Shown in pieces: positions 53,501 to 63,399 of a DNA stretch of 64,000 nucleotides. The notes below the pieces were generated by a model. The model searched no databases, was not told the origin of the DNA, and saw nothing but the letters and a program-made list of their open reading frames with translations. The translations under genes and the position numbers were made by a program. The first letter of the stretch is position 1, and the number at the start of each line of letters is the position of its first letter. Source of the stretch: Heliocidaris erythrogramma. Lineage: Eukaryota; Echinodermata; Echinoidea; Camarodonta; Echinometridae. Location: assembly GCA_025617745.1 (NCBI GenBank), contig CM046856.1:42585049-42649048 (forward strand), written 5' to 3'.

Positions 53501-55536
53501 GTATATATTCCTTTGTTTCGTAACATTTGTTTCTTGCTGTTACGGTTGAGTGCCCAAAAGTCATTGTTTGAAAGATAGTCAAAACTCATTTGCGCCAAGT
53601 CGTATGATTACCAGCTCAAACAACAACACAAACAATGAGCGTAAAGTTTATGCATATTTTCAACCAAGACAAATAAACATGAGAACGAATAAATAAATGA
53701 ATAAATAAATTAAGCCAGATATCATAACATGCAGTGATCTTCACTGAAAAGTCCATTTTATAGTCATTTTGGGCACTTAGACATAGCTTTCAATCTTCCA
53801 CATGGCGTCCGTTTCTGCATTTCTCTATGGGCATCGCTGGCATGGCCCAACAAAGTGTTTGCCTGTCTTTTCGCAGATTTGTTGCTTCTCTTACGATTCA
53901 TTGCTGCAAGTCATCCAGGTCTGCATGTGGGCTGCTGTACATATTGGACTTCAGGAACCCCCAGACGAAGAAGTCCATGGGTGTTAAGTCTGAAGATCTT
54001 GGGGGCCCATTCCACAGGTTCGCCTAACGTTATGACTCAAGTATTACAAAGGGCTTTCTTGCTCATTGTGCAGTGGAATGCAAATCAGGCAAGGCATTGT
54101 CGACGTTGGCGCAAATGGGTTTTCACCTAGACACATTGATTGATTCCTATCCAGTAAATTTAAGCCTGAGTCATATCGAATATTTCATAATCCGGGATTC
54201 GACGGCTTTGATTCGATCTAATACCGGTGCATCGATAAATGATGGGCGGTGAAAACAGAGTTGCACACAGTTGCACGCAGTGCATGCACCATGCACCGGT
54301 GACCGGTCCGCTGGCATCGCGGGCATATGTATGGGCTCTCGCTGCTCGACATTAACGATAGCCCGCTAGGCAATGGCTAGTAAAAATCACACGGACGAGC
54401 CAAAATCTTAAATTTCTAGTCTGTATGGCTAGCCAAAATATCACTCTAGTGTCGCACGAAGCGATGCTCATTGTCGACACACCCGACAATGATTCAAATT
54501 CAAAGAATTAATAATCTTACTTTGTCTTTGGAGAGCTGAATGGAACACGTTTGTTCGATGCAAAAAAAAAAACTCATGACTCGACATCATTCAGCTTCGC
54601 TTCAGATATAGATCATTCAGAAGTAATTGCCAATTTGATGCGAGTGTGATATTAGTTATTGCGTACACTCGTACTCATGCCCGTATTTATCATGTTCAAT
54701 TATACAATTGTCAAATTGACAATGCAGAGAGAGTGCAAGAATATTATCATAAACTTCAGTTCGTAACGACAAAACGATTTTTCCATAGAGAAAGCACAGG
54801 TAAAGCGCGACGTCCTCCGCGAGCGAATTAGCGAAAGTTAGCCAACAGTTTGAACTTTGAAGTCGCCTTCACGTTCTCTGCTAGTATATATGCTGTACGT
54901 TACGGAGTTTCTTTTTTTATTTGCTTTTTTCATGGTGGCTACGGTAGTCAAAAATCTGGCGGACTACAAATCGATGCACTGGATTTGCCAAAACGAATTC
55001 GTGATTCGATGTCTTCGATCGAAAACCGGCTAACCAATCGATTCGACTCAGGCTTAAGTAAATTCATTACGGATTCTCCACAAATGTGGTATGAAATAAA
55101 ACTGGAAGAGTTGTTCTATCTAACTGTGGTGCAAGAATTATAATACTTTTATGACATTTGTAATATAAGCATTTTAAAAAATGTAACATATTTTCCGACT
55201 CGCAAACTCACTATAAGAAGGGCCTTGGGACCATAAAAATTACCTTGTTATATCAGGAATCTCCTTCTATCAGGGTTAAAAAACAAAAGAACATAAAGAC
55301 CTGGGACCAGCCAAACTACCTTGTTATAACAGGATTCTTGTTATATTGGAGCTCTTTATAACAAGTTTCCACTGTATTTATCATCATAACATACCTTGTG
55401 CTCCTACTCCTGTTTTGTGTTTAATAGCTTCGTCTAACATATTCTCAATCTGATCCTCCGTCACCGTTGCCTCTTTCTCTGGCAGGATACCCTTGGCTCG
55501 CAAGATGTCGTTCCATTGCGTGTCCTCATCTGGATT
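47368..55536 (-). CDS. PDCL3: Phosducin-like protein 3 (PDCL3), first short exon not found
   Basis: Minus-strand exons 55536-55395, 52086-52005, 51180-51037, 48355-48147 and 47510-47368 join in phase into about 240 codons, matching the family length. PDCL3 is a cytosolic phosducin-family protein with a thioredoxin-like fold that works with the CCT/TRiC chaperonin in folding actin, tubulin and other clients. Visible landmarks in order: [19 protein letters not shown] (N-terminal signature), [16 protein letters not shown] (acidic helix), [80 protein letters not shown] and an acidic end [10 protein letters not shown]. The thioredoxin CxxC site is absent, as expected. Exon 2 starts in phase 0, so a tiny first exon coding the initiator Met and perhaps one or two residues lies upstream. 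Confidence 0.95.
47515..47705 (-). promoter_or_regulatory. Very long polypyrimidine tract before PDCL3 exon 6
   Basis: The plus strand is almost pure GAGA/GGAA for about 190 bp, so the transcribed strand has a CT-rich tract running directly into the exon 6 acceptor. A normal tract is 15-40 nt. It may bind PTB/U2AF-type factors or form triplex DNA; both are inference. Confidence 0.6.
48147..48355 (-). CDS. PDCL3: PDCL3 exon 5 (thioredoxin-like core)
   Basis: Acceptor TTTCTTTCAG, donor GAAG|GTACAT. It encodes [20 protein letters not shown] through [20 protein letters not shown] and [15 protein letters not shown]. Confidence 0.95.
48558..48756. mobile_element. CTATAA-type MITE, uninterrupted copy
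   Basis: CAGTGGAAACTCACTATAAA left, ACAGTTTCCACTG right. The interior holds AATGAGATTCCTGATATAAT, CTTTATGTTTTGTTGTTG and CCCTGATATAAG. Reference copy for the split element at 2954-4190 and the expanded one at 45367-46003. In PDCL3 intron 4. Confidence 0.8.
49068..49344 (+). repeat. Three-unit tandem repeat in PDCL3 intron 4
   Basis: Units start TTTCAATGACCACTGAAAAA at 49068, 49152 and 49260 and contain ATATCTCATGTTTCATTGC, GATCAAGGAGGTACTAGAAC and CTCGCTTTTG. The middle unit has an extra 22 bp. GAGGTACTAGAACCTC inside each unit is a small palindrome. Confidence 0.85.
49350..49632. mobile_element. Foldback element with about 42-bp inverted ends
   Basis: CCTATATAGAATTGAATACA then AGAAGAAGGGCTCAAGTC pairs with GACTTGAGCCCTTCTTCCTC then ATGTATTCAATTCTAAATAGG. 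Inside, GAATGTTTTCATCTTT pairs with AAAGATGAAAACATTC. Non-coding. Confidence 0.85.
50040..51030. other. PDCL3 intron 4, no exon
   Basis: AT-rich; a decayed CTATAA-type MITE end near 50200-50270 (GGGACCAGCAAAGTAATTG ... ATAATGAGGTTTCACTC). Nothing else recognised. Confidence 0.4.
51037..51180 (-). CDS. PDCL3: PDCL3 exon 4
   Basis: Acceptor GTGTTACAG, donor AGG|GTGAGT. It encodes [20 protein letters not shown] through [14 protein letters not shown], the start of the thioredoxin-like fold. Confidence 0.94.
52005..52086 (-). CDS. PDCL3: PDCL3 exon 3 (acidic helix)
   Basis: Acceptor TGTTCATAG, donor ACAG|GTAAAG. It encodes [20 protein letters not shown] and ERILQQYR. A decayed copy of its first half lies about 204 bp upstream in the intron (52247-52290). 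Confidence 0.93.
52247..52290 (-). pseudogene. PDCL3: Decayed duplicate of PDCL3 exon 3 start
   Basis: Part of a tandem duplication of about 204 bp (52050-52200 versus 52254-52390, sharing AAAACAAAGGCACA, GATTTGCCAATCCACT and GTAGACCCAA). An acceptor-like TTTTTGCAG is kept and reads [16 protein letters not shown] against [16 protein letters not shown]. No donor or acidic end follows, so it is probably not used. Confidence 0.75.
52387..53056. mobile_element. AGGGGAAGTCCACC element, host of a second MITE
   Basis: Left AGGGGAAGTCCACCCTAAT, right (minus strand) AGGGGAAGTCCAACC. Interior AGCAAAATCCGATAACTAAG and ATTTGTGTTCAATCAC match the family at 46105-46613. The right arm is interrupted at 52901-53040. 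Target TTAA is not clean here. Confidence 0.7.
52901..53040. mobile_element. GCGTTTCATGAAAGGA MITE nested in another MITE
   Basis: Inverted ends GGGGAGCGTTTCATGAAAGG and AGGGGGGCGTTTCATGAAAG (minus strand), inner pair TCGGATATTTTATCCGACAA against its inverse, spacer about 45 bp including GATTGGCTGAG. Almost the whole 140 bp is palindromic. Confidence 0.9.
53780..54025 (-). pseudogene. IS630/mariner-like transposase C-terminus relic
   Basis: The minus strand reads [20 protein letters not shown] then [18 protein letters not shown]. The RSPDLTPLDFFLWG motif, with the third catalytic acid, is diagnostic for DDE_3-type transposases of the Tc1/mariner group. Frames break after this, with remnants ([12 protein letters not shown]) of the usual C-terminal end. 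Stops upstream. No intact gene. Confidence 0.75.
54030..55190. other. Interior of the mariner-like element, no intact ORF
   Basis: Includes short inverted GCACGCAGTGCATGCAC-type words at 54270-54300. Short frames at 54646-54831 and 54850-55143 show no family resemblance. Confidence 0.4.
55205..55376. mobile_element. CTATAA-type MITE, fourth copy
   Basis: Left AACTCACTATAAGAAGGGCC, right TAACAAGTTTCCACTG, inner TTATATCAGGAATCTCCTT and GGACCAG. Inverted relative to 48558-48756, and sits 18 bp before PDCL3 exon 2 (on its downstream side). Confidence 0.75.
55395..55536 (-). CDS. PDCL3: PDCL3 exon 2
   Basis: Acceptor TGTTTAG, donor CAAG|GTATGT. It opens in phase 0 with [20 protein letters not shown] and ends KHKTGVGAQ with one base left over. 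Confidence 0.93.
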
Positions 55537-55734
55537 CTAAACATGGAGGTGCATGTAGAATAGAAAACTGTGAATGGAATGCACAAGATCTGCTACAGAA
55601 CTTGGACAGCCACTATAAAACTGGATGTGCGCACGTGATACCGAGCTTTTTTGTGGCCAAAAAATGTGTGATGATGATTCAGTGACATATCCCAGAAACT
55701 AGAAATGTGCACTGCTGGGGCTGCGCAATGCTAA

Positions 55735-57272
55735 ATGTATCCCCCGGCACTGGCAGCAATTTGAAGGAGGGACAAAGACCCTCCCCCATCCCCTCCCTCA
55801 AACAAAAGGATGGTGTAGAAATTAGATGTGTAGGTTTCACTAAGACACATCTTCATATAAAATTTGAAAGAAATGTGTTGAGAGATATACCAAGATACAT
55901 CTCCATACAAAATTTGAAAGAAATCCATCAAGAAATGTGGCCTGCAGAGTGCACTCACGCCATGCCCTAAAGTATGACCTTTGACCCTATAAAAGACGGA
56001 ACACTGGTGGCAGCATCACCAAAAACTATAGGTTTTTAGATTACACCAAGAGACACCTTCATGCAAAATTTGAACGAAATCCGTCAAGAAATGCAGAAGA
56101 GTGCAAGAAATGGAAAAATGACCTTTGAACCTATAAAGGATGGAACAATGAGGGCAGCATCACCAAAAATTAAATATGTGTAGATTATACCAAGATACAT
56201 CTCCATACAAAATTTGAATGAAATCCGTCAAGAAATGCAGAAGTAAGAGTGCACAAAAGGGACAAATGAGCTTTGACCCTATAAAGGACGGAACAATGAG
56301 GGCAGCATCACCAAACACTAAAGATGTGTAGATTATACCAAGATACATCTCCATACAAAATTTGAAAGAAATCCATCAAGAAATGTGGCCTGCAGAGTGA
56401 ACTTACGCCATCCCTTGAAGTATGACCTTTGACCCTATAAAAGACGGGACACTGGTGGCAGCATCACCAAAAAGTAGAGATTTTTAGATTACACCAAGGG
56501 ACACCTTCATGCAAAATTTGAACGAAATCCGTCGAGAAATGCAGAAGTAAGAGTGCAAGAAATGGAAAAATGACCTTTGACCCTATAAAGGACGGAACAA
56601 TGAGGGCAGCATCACCAAAAATTAAACATGTGTAGATTATACCAAGATACATCTCCATACAAAATTTGAACAAAATCCGTTGAGAAATGTGGCCTGCAGA
56701 GTGCACTCACGCCATGCCCTGAAGTATGACCTTTGACCCTATAAAAGACGGAACACTGGTGGCAGCATCACCAAACACTATAGGTTTTTAAATTACACCA
56801 AGAGACACCTTCATGCAAAATTTGAACGAAATCCGTTGAGAAATGTGACCGCCAGAGCGCACACAAGAGTACACACAAGACATCTATCAAAATATGACCT
56901 TTGACCCTATAAGACGGAACACTGGGGGCAGCACCACCAAAATCTATAGGGTTCCAGATTTTACCAAGAGACACCTTCATACAAAATTTGAACAAAATCC
57001 GTTGAGAAATGTGACCGCTAGAGCGCACACAAACTATCCCCAAAAATATGGCCTTTTACCCTATAAAAGACGGAACACTGGGGGCAGCATCACCAGAAAC
57101 TATAGGGGTCCAGATTTTACCAAGATACACGTCCACAGGAAGTCTGAAAGAAATTCGTCGAGAAATGTGACCGCTAGAGCGCACACAAGAATGTGACGCA
57201 GCGGCGGCGGGGGCGAAACAACGCTGCTGAATCCAAAGTATCCTCCGGCATACTGCCCGGGGGATACAATAA
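55735..57272. mobile_element. TGTATCCCCCGG-ended element with internal tandem array
   Basis: Left TGTATCCCCCGGCACTGGCA, right (minus strand) TTGTATCCCCCGGGCAGTAT, an inverted pair. Inside, about eight units of 145-168 bp share TGACCTTTGACCCTATAAA, GACGGAACACTGG, GGCAGCATCACCAAAA, ACACCTTCATGCAAAATTTG and AACGAAATCCGT-GAGAAATG (near 55974, 56119, 56268, 56424, 56571, 56727, 56894, 57050). The right end AACGCTGCTGAATCCAAAGT is shared with 25467-25517. Apparent proteins are readings of the array. Confidence 0.85.
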
Positions 57273-57279
57273 TGGGACA

Positions 57280-57600
57280 CTTCCAGGTCTACGAGCGCAG
57301 CGAAGGTTTTTATTTGTAAATTTGGACAATATTGAACCTACCGTTTAATATTTCACATTCTGTTTTCAATATTTTTTAATTCTCGGGCAAAAATGGGTTT
57401 TTAATACTCTAAAGCTATGGTGAAGAGGAGATGAGAGAAGCTGGCATGCTCACGGCCAGGTAAAGGTGATTAGCCTAACCATGGAACAAGTCCCCCTCAT
57501 TCAGTGTGCACACATGTACGCACACACTTGCATGTTTTCTCTATTGAGGGGGAATGAAGTCCCCATAGGCATAGCATTGCATGCAATAAAAGTGAATGAG
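57280..57600. other. No gene recognised
   Basis: Short unique stretch between repeats. No exon signals. Confidence 0.35.
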
Positions 57601-57605
57601 CGAAA

Positions 57606-57781
57606 GGGCGGATCCAGGGGGGAGGCCGAATCGGCCGCGGCGCCCCCCCCCCCCCCCCTCCCTTTTGAAACCCAACTGGAATACATTGTACCTTAAGTAC
57701 ACAATATAAAAATTGCCTCCTTAATGTGTACTTTTCCGGCTCTGTGCCCCCTTTTTTTTCAAAATCCTGGATCCGCCCCTG
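57606..57781. repeat. GGCGGATCCAGG-family element
   Basis: GGCGGATCCAGGGGGGAGGC left, AAAATCCTGGATCCGCCCCTG right, C run at 57643-57658, inner TTTTGAAACCC and TTGCCTCCTTAAT, also seen at 63020-63070. Confidence 0.8.
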
Positions 57782-57789
57782 AGGGAGGA

Positions 57790-59805
57790 ACTATTTCACG
57801 ATATCGACAGGTGATTTTCAAGAGGTTCTTTAAAATACCAAAATAGCTACTATGTTGCTGAGATAGACAGATAAAATTTAAAATAACATGCTCTATCATG
57901 TCTAGTTTATAAAGCGTAGCTCTTCAAAGAGCCTTTCCAGGCTAGCCTTGACCTTGGGTACTAGAGCCATGATAAAGGTATAACCAAGGCCACTCACACT
58001 TATGGGAGGTTATTGTAGATAACCTCGCACTCTGTACCTTCATACTGTGAGCAATTGCCTCCCATAGCAAGTGTGTGATATCTGGCACAAGTATAGTGCT
58101 GGAGAGGAGCAAGATCACCGACGAAAAAAAGCCTGAAAATTTCACTTGATCAAGATGATAAAGATTAAAAAAATCTGGCATGAAATTAGATATTCTATCA
58201 TCCTAAGATGTAGCAGTATTTTCTCAAAATTTGCTGATTATATTGTTGTTTTTACCTATTCAACTTGGAGGTCGTGACTGCCGCCGAAATTGACACAGCC
58301 CCACCTAGTAATGGATCTGTTAGTGAGCCAAGGCATAAGATTGTGATTTTTTTCGAGCTGAATTTGAAAGGAGGTAAAGTTAACGTTAGACCTTGTAGTA
58401 TGATTAGACCTACAAATGTAGTATGGTAAAGTTAGAATCGTACATCCAGGCGCGGCCCTACACTGCAATTAACTCTTCGTAAAGTCGTAAAAGCTTTTGA
58501 ATTCCTAACAGCTACCCACAAAGAAACTCGAGATCGCAAGCGCACATCGATCTCTACGATCTCGCACACAGAAAATCGGGACTTTTCCGTGTACGCGATA
58601 GGGACCGAATTTTTAACGACAAAATTCTTTTGGGGAGATGTCAATGCCCGCAGCGACCAGGAAATGTACACAATGACTCCGATAGCTCGTTTCGCGAGAA
58701 TCGACAGTAAATTACGGATTTAATTTTTGGGATTATCTTTTCCAACATCGGTTGAGTTGAATTTACTGTATTTGATGACATAAATGGTACCCTGGGGTAC
58801 CAAATAAAAATCGGTCATTTTTTTGAATTATTTAATTTTTTTTTAGGGCTGTACCCTGGGTTACCAAAATGTGGGAAATTATTTTGGTGTGATTTTTTCA
58901 ACATTCAATTGTGTCCCTTGTTCTTGTAAAACATCCTATAAGTCATGTATTTTTCTCAAATTCATTGTTGTGAGTAATTATTCTATTATTGATTTCTATT
59001 TCTTCGATTTGAGAGAGGGATTGGGCCAGCAGTGTCATAATAACACCATCAGCCTGCTCCTTGTCTCCCCCGTTACTCGCCTTCCTAAAAACCGCTACCA
59101 TAAGGCCATGTACACAGATCAGCGGCCTGCTCGTCCCCCAACTTCTGTATTGCACGATATCGTGCTCTTTCAACTTTCTCGGTCCTTGGAATCTTCCGTC
59201 TTTTACGTCCTTTCCCTTACAGTAAATTTCCGTATCCACCATTACCTTCCACCATTGTCTAAGTTTGAAAGTTTGACAGCTAAAATACAGTAATGACGAA
59301 GTGATGTTTTTTAGGAAGAAGTGAAATAAAATCAAGTTCTAAATACGTGGGGGGCCGCGGGAGCTAACGCTATAGCCACTGCGCTTGTGATCGTGAGGGC
59401 TGCTAGCAGCTTGCGCGCGAGCAGCAGTACATACAGCACAGTGCATGCACACCATGCATAATAACACTGCACTGTTAACATGCATTGTGACTACGTACAC
59501 GCACTGCATTCATAACTCTGGGGTTGTACTCGAGTGGACGTGAGATGGTGCTACACAACGTGGTACCCCGGGGTACAACGCTACACCGGGGTACTGCGTG
59601 GTGCATCATTTCTTGGATATGTTGGTGTCGGTTTTTGTAAATTAAATGCCAATTTTGAGTGAATGTTGGTGAACGTTGGTGTTTGAAATAGCTGAGGTGT
59701 ATGACTGCCTAGATTCTACACACGAAGTATAGACTGTAGTGTAGCTAGTAAAGAGTAAACTAAAGACTTCTAGTACTAGTAGTAGTACTGTATGAGTGGG
59801 CTGCT
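57790..59805. other. Upstream of PDCL3 exon 2; first exon or promoter possible
   Basis: On the minus strand the first PDCL3 exon and promoter should lie in this direction. The stretch 58440-58680 is richer in CG, but no ATG with a phase-0 donor could be chosen. Palindromic words GGTACCCTGGGGTACC (58786-58801), GTACCCTGGGTTACC (58851) and GGTACCCCGGGGTAC (59562) stand out. Confidence 0.3.
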
Positions 59806-59811
59806 ACTGCA

Positions 59812-60403
59812 TTAAAGTCCACCCTAACAAAAAGTTGATTTGAATAAATAGAGAAAAATCCAACAAGCATAACACTGAAAATTTCATCAAAATAGGATGT
59901 AAAAATTAAAATAAGAAAGTTATGGTAATTTAAAGTTTCTCTTAATTTCGCGAAACAGTTGTATGCACATCCTGCTCAGTATGGAAATGAGGGAACCAGT
60001 GATGTCACCCACTCACTATTTCTTTTGTATTTTATTATGCGAAATATAGAATATTTTAATTTCTGCAGATTTCACAATTAGGAAGCTCTCATCGAATTGT
60101 GTATAGGTTGTAACAATGGCAATTACACATGTTCAGCGAGGAATCAAACCTTGTTTCACATAATAACAAGGAAAAATTAAAATATTTTGTATTTCATGTA
60201 ATAAAATACAAAAGAAATAGTGAGTGGGTGACGTCACTGGTTCCCTCATTTCCATACTGAGCATGATGTGCATACAACTGTTTTGCGAAATTAAGCGAAA
60301 CTTTAAACACTGTTAAAATACCATAACTTTCTTATTTTACATCCTATTTTGATGAAATTTTCAGTGTTATGCTTGTTGGATTTTTCTCTATTTTGCAACA
60401 AAC
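59812..60403. mobile_element. Foldback element with about 250-bp arms
   Basis: GAGAAAAATCCAACAAGCAT, AACACTGAAAATTTCATCAA, AGTATGGAAATGAGGGAACC and CACTCACTATTTCTTTTGTA in the left half each recur inverted in the right half. The spacer is about 100 bp. Starts TTAAAGTCCACCCTAAC, resembling the AGGGGAAGTCCACC family without its first bases. Non-coding. Confidence 0.85.
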
Positions 60404-60504
60404 AATTTTTTCCCGCCAAACCTTCAAAATTCGCTCATTAGGGGGTTATGGGGGTCCAGTATCCCTCCATAATTCCCTGACAAGCAAAAAAAAAAAAAAA
60501 GGTC

Positions 60505-62760
60505 TTCATTCTAACAAGAGCCCCAGGGGGCACGACGCTCACCTGATGTGGATCAATTCACATCTGGTGCATGTTCTCTCTAGCACATGAACAACTTTCA
60601 TTCTTCATCTATAGAGGTATCTCTATACACAATACCAAGTCTGAGCTTCCTACCAAGTTCGGTTAAATTCCAATCATGGGTTTTGGAGAAGAAGCTGAAA
60701 ATGTAAAAAGTTTATGGATGGCGGACAACTTGCCCCACCCCCCCCCCCCCCAGTATGTTACCCCCACAGACCCCCTATAGGGCCACCCAGAAAAATTCTC
60801 CATACACAATACCAAGTCTGAGCTATTCCTGGTTCTGGAGAAGATGTTTGAAATTTACATAGCTTTTACACTTGGGGGCCCTCCCCTGGGCCCCCCTGGG
60901 GGCCACATGTACCATTTTAGCACCTTTGGATCCCCTACCCCTAAGGATGATTCCTACCAAGTTTGGTTGAATTCCGATCATGTGTTTTGGAGAAGATCAG
61001 AATGTACGTTTTGCCTGGCAGCGCCCCCCCCCCCCTCCAGTATGTTACCCCCACAGGGCCCCCACAGGGCCCCTACAGGGCCACTCAGAGAAATTTCATG
61101 AACAACATTCATTCTTCATCTATAGAGGTATCTCCATACACAATACCAAGTCTGAGCTATGCCTGGTTCTGGAGAAGAAGATGTTTGAAATTTACATAGC
61201 TTTTACAATTGGGGCCCTCCCCCTGGGCCCCCCTAGGGGCCACATGTACCATTTTAGCAACTTTGGGTCCCCTACCCCTAAGGATGATTCCTACCAAGTT
61301 TGGTTGAATTCCGATCATGTGTTTTGGAGAAGATCAGAATGTACATCTTGCCTGGCAGCGCCCCCCCCCCTCCAGTATGTTACCCCCACAGGGCCCCTAT
61401 AGGGCCACTCAGAGAAATTTCATGAACAACATTCATTCTTCATCTATAGAGGTATCTCCATACACAATACCAAGTATGAGCTATGCCTGGTTCTGGAGAA
61501 GAAGATGTTTGAAATTTACGTAGCTTTTACAATTGGGGGCCTTCCCCCTGGGACCCCCTGGGGGCCACATGTACCATTTTAGCAACTTTGGATCCCCTAC
61601 CCCTAAGGATGATTCCTACCAAGTTTGGTTGAATTCCGATCATGTGTTTTGGAGAAGATCAGAATGTACGTTTTGCCTGGCAGCGCCCCCCCCCCCCCCC
61701 CCTCCAGTATGTTACCCCCACAGGGCCCCTACAGGGCCACTCAGAGAAATTTCATGAACAACATTCATTCTTCATCTATAGAGGTATCTCCATACACAAT
61801 ACCAAGTCTGAGCTATGCCTGGTTCTGGAGAAGAAGATGTTTGAAATTTACATAGCTTTTACAATTGGGGCCCTCCCCCTGGGCCCCCCTAGGGGCCACA
61901 TGTACCATTTTAGCAACTTTGGGTCCCCTACCCCTAAGGATGATTCCTACCAAGTTTGGTTGAATTCCGATCATGTGTTTTGGAGAAGATCAGAATGTAC
62001 ATTTTGCCTGGCAGCGCCCCCCCCTCCAGTATGTTACCCCCACAGGGCCCCTAAAGGGCCACTCAGAGAAATTTCATGAACAACATTCATTCTTCATCTA
62101 TAGAGGTATCTCCATACACAATACCAAGTATGAGCTATGCCTGGTTCTGGAGAAGAAGATGTTTGAAATTTACGTAGCTTTTACAATTGGGGGCCTTCCC
62201 CCTGGGACCCCCTGGGGGCCACATGTACCATTTTAGCAACTTTGGGTCCCCTACCCCTAAGGATGATTCCTACCAAGTTTGGTTGAATTCCGATCATGTG
62301 TTTTGGAGAAGAAGATCAGAATGTACATTTTGCCTGGCAGCGCCCCCCCCCCCCCTCCACTATGTTACCCCCACAGGGCCCCTATAGGGCCACTCAGAGA
62401 AATTTCATGAACAACATTCATTCTTCATCTATAGAGGTATCTCCATACAAAATACCAAGTCTGAGCTATGCCTGGTTCTGGAGAAGAAGATGTTTGAAAG
62501 TTACATAGCTTTTACAATTGGGGGCCCTCCCCCTGGGCCCCCCTGGGGGCCACATGTACCATTTTAGCAACTTTGGGTCCCCTACCCCTAAGGATGATTC
62601 CTACCAAGTTTGGTTGAATTCCGATCATGGGTTTTGGAGAAGAAGATGAAAATGTAAAAAGTTAACGGACGACGCACGACGCACGACGCACGACGCACGA
62701 CGGACGACGGACAAATTTCCATCGCAATAGCTCACTCGAGCCATAGGCTCAGGTGAGCTA
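60505..62760 (+). mobile_element. Element with dimeric 328-bp tandem array and GCTCACCTGA ends
   Basis: Left AAGAGCCCCAGGGGGCACGA then GCTCACCTGATG. Right, a hairpin GCTCACTCGAGCC/GGCTCAGGTGAGC ends in CTAAAAA. Between are a partial unit and five units starting CATGAACAACATTCATTCTT at 61097, 61421, 61753, 62075 and 62406 (steps 324, 332, 322, 331). Before the right end is (ACGACGC)n at 62667-62711. The 3' hairpin plus CTAA end and asymmetric ends recall Helitron-like, tandem-repeat-bearing elements (inference). Overlapping proline-rich frames are readings of the C runs. Confidence 0.85.
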
Positions 62761-62761
62761 A

Positions 62762-62880
62762 AAAGGGGGGGGGGGCACAATCGAGAAAATGGCGGGTCGT
62801 CTATGGTCGAAATGCATACTTTTCTTCCAAAGGGGGGGGGGGGGGGCACGGGCCGGAAGTGCCCCCCTGGATCCGCCAAT
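62762..62880 (-). repeat. GGCGGATCCAGG-family element, minus strand
   Basis: On the minus strand TTGGCGGATCCAGGGGGGCA, CTTCCGGCCCGTGCCCCC, GTATGCATTTCGACCATAGA. Directly follows the tandem-array element. Confidence 0.75.
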
Positions 62881-62884
62881 GTGG

Positions 62885-63220
62885 TGGGGGGATTGCAAGT
62901 GAGGGGTTACAACGATATATAAGGTGATACTTTCCCCCAATATTTAAACTATTTTTGGGGGGGGGTGATTGCAAGGCTTGCAAGGCTTGGGCGGATCCCG
63001 GGGGTGGCAGAATAGGCCGCGGCCCCCTTTTGAAACCCTTAAAGTACACAAACAAATTACCTCCTTAATTTATTTTTATTTGGAGGACGGGCGGAGGGGG
63101 AATTGCAAAGGAGGGGCTAAAACGATATAAGGGGATACTTTTCTCCAATATTTTATGAAGTATAAAGCGGAGATAAAGAGATATACTTTCCCCCAGTATT
63201 AAACTTTTTTTGGGGGGGCG
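62885..63220. repeat. Repeated GATACTTTCCCCCAATATT words
   Basis: GATACTTTCCCCCAATATTT (62929), GATACTTTTCTCCAATATTT (63135) and ATATACTTTCCCCCAGTATT (63181), each followed by a G run in two cases; GGGCGGATCCCGGGGG at 62988. A mosaic of decayed repeat ends. Confidence 0.6.
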
Positions 63221-63399
63221 GGTACTGCGCTGAAGTGGCAGATAAAAATTGAATTAAAAGGGGGTCCAACTGAAAGGCAAAGCCAAAAAAAGGCGGGGGT
63301 GTCCTCATGAACAAAAGAGGTAGAATACACTCAAGGAAATTCATTGTGATGACAATGCTGAAAATATACAATGATTTAAGATAGAAAAATTGGGATTTT

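Larger units (their letters stand above)
53359..55204 (-). mobile_element. Mariner-like DNA transposon
   Basis: Inverted ends GAGTCAGAAAATATGTTAC (53365) and GAGTCGGAAAATATGTTAC (minus strand, ending near 55201). About 1.85 kb, in PDCL3 intron 2. It holds a decayed transposase (53780-54025) and, near the left end, a 61-bp direct duplication containing TTTTAAAAATATGGGTTTAA. The right end abuts another MITE. Confidence 0.75.

Noticed and set aside
55707..57280. Open frames on both strands of 64-100 codons with repeated TRAHT/FKFCM words
   Set aside because: Readings of the 145-168-bp tandem units on both strands, not genes.
58432..58671. 79-codon minus-strand frame as the first PDCL3 exon
   Set aside because: Its end does not supply a donor in phase 0 and the sequence is unlike the short family N-terminus.
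60844..62508. Series of proline-rich open frames of 66-145 codons repeating in two phases
   Set aside because: They are translations of the tandem array and its C runs; frames change with homopolymer length and no start or splice signal is conserved.
60505..62760. CRISPR-like regular repetition
   Set aside because: Units are over 320 bp, contiguous, without unique spacers, in a eukaryotic genome.
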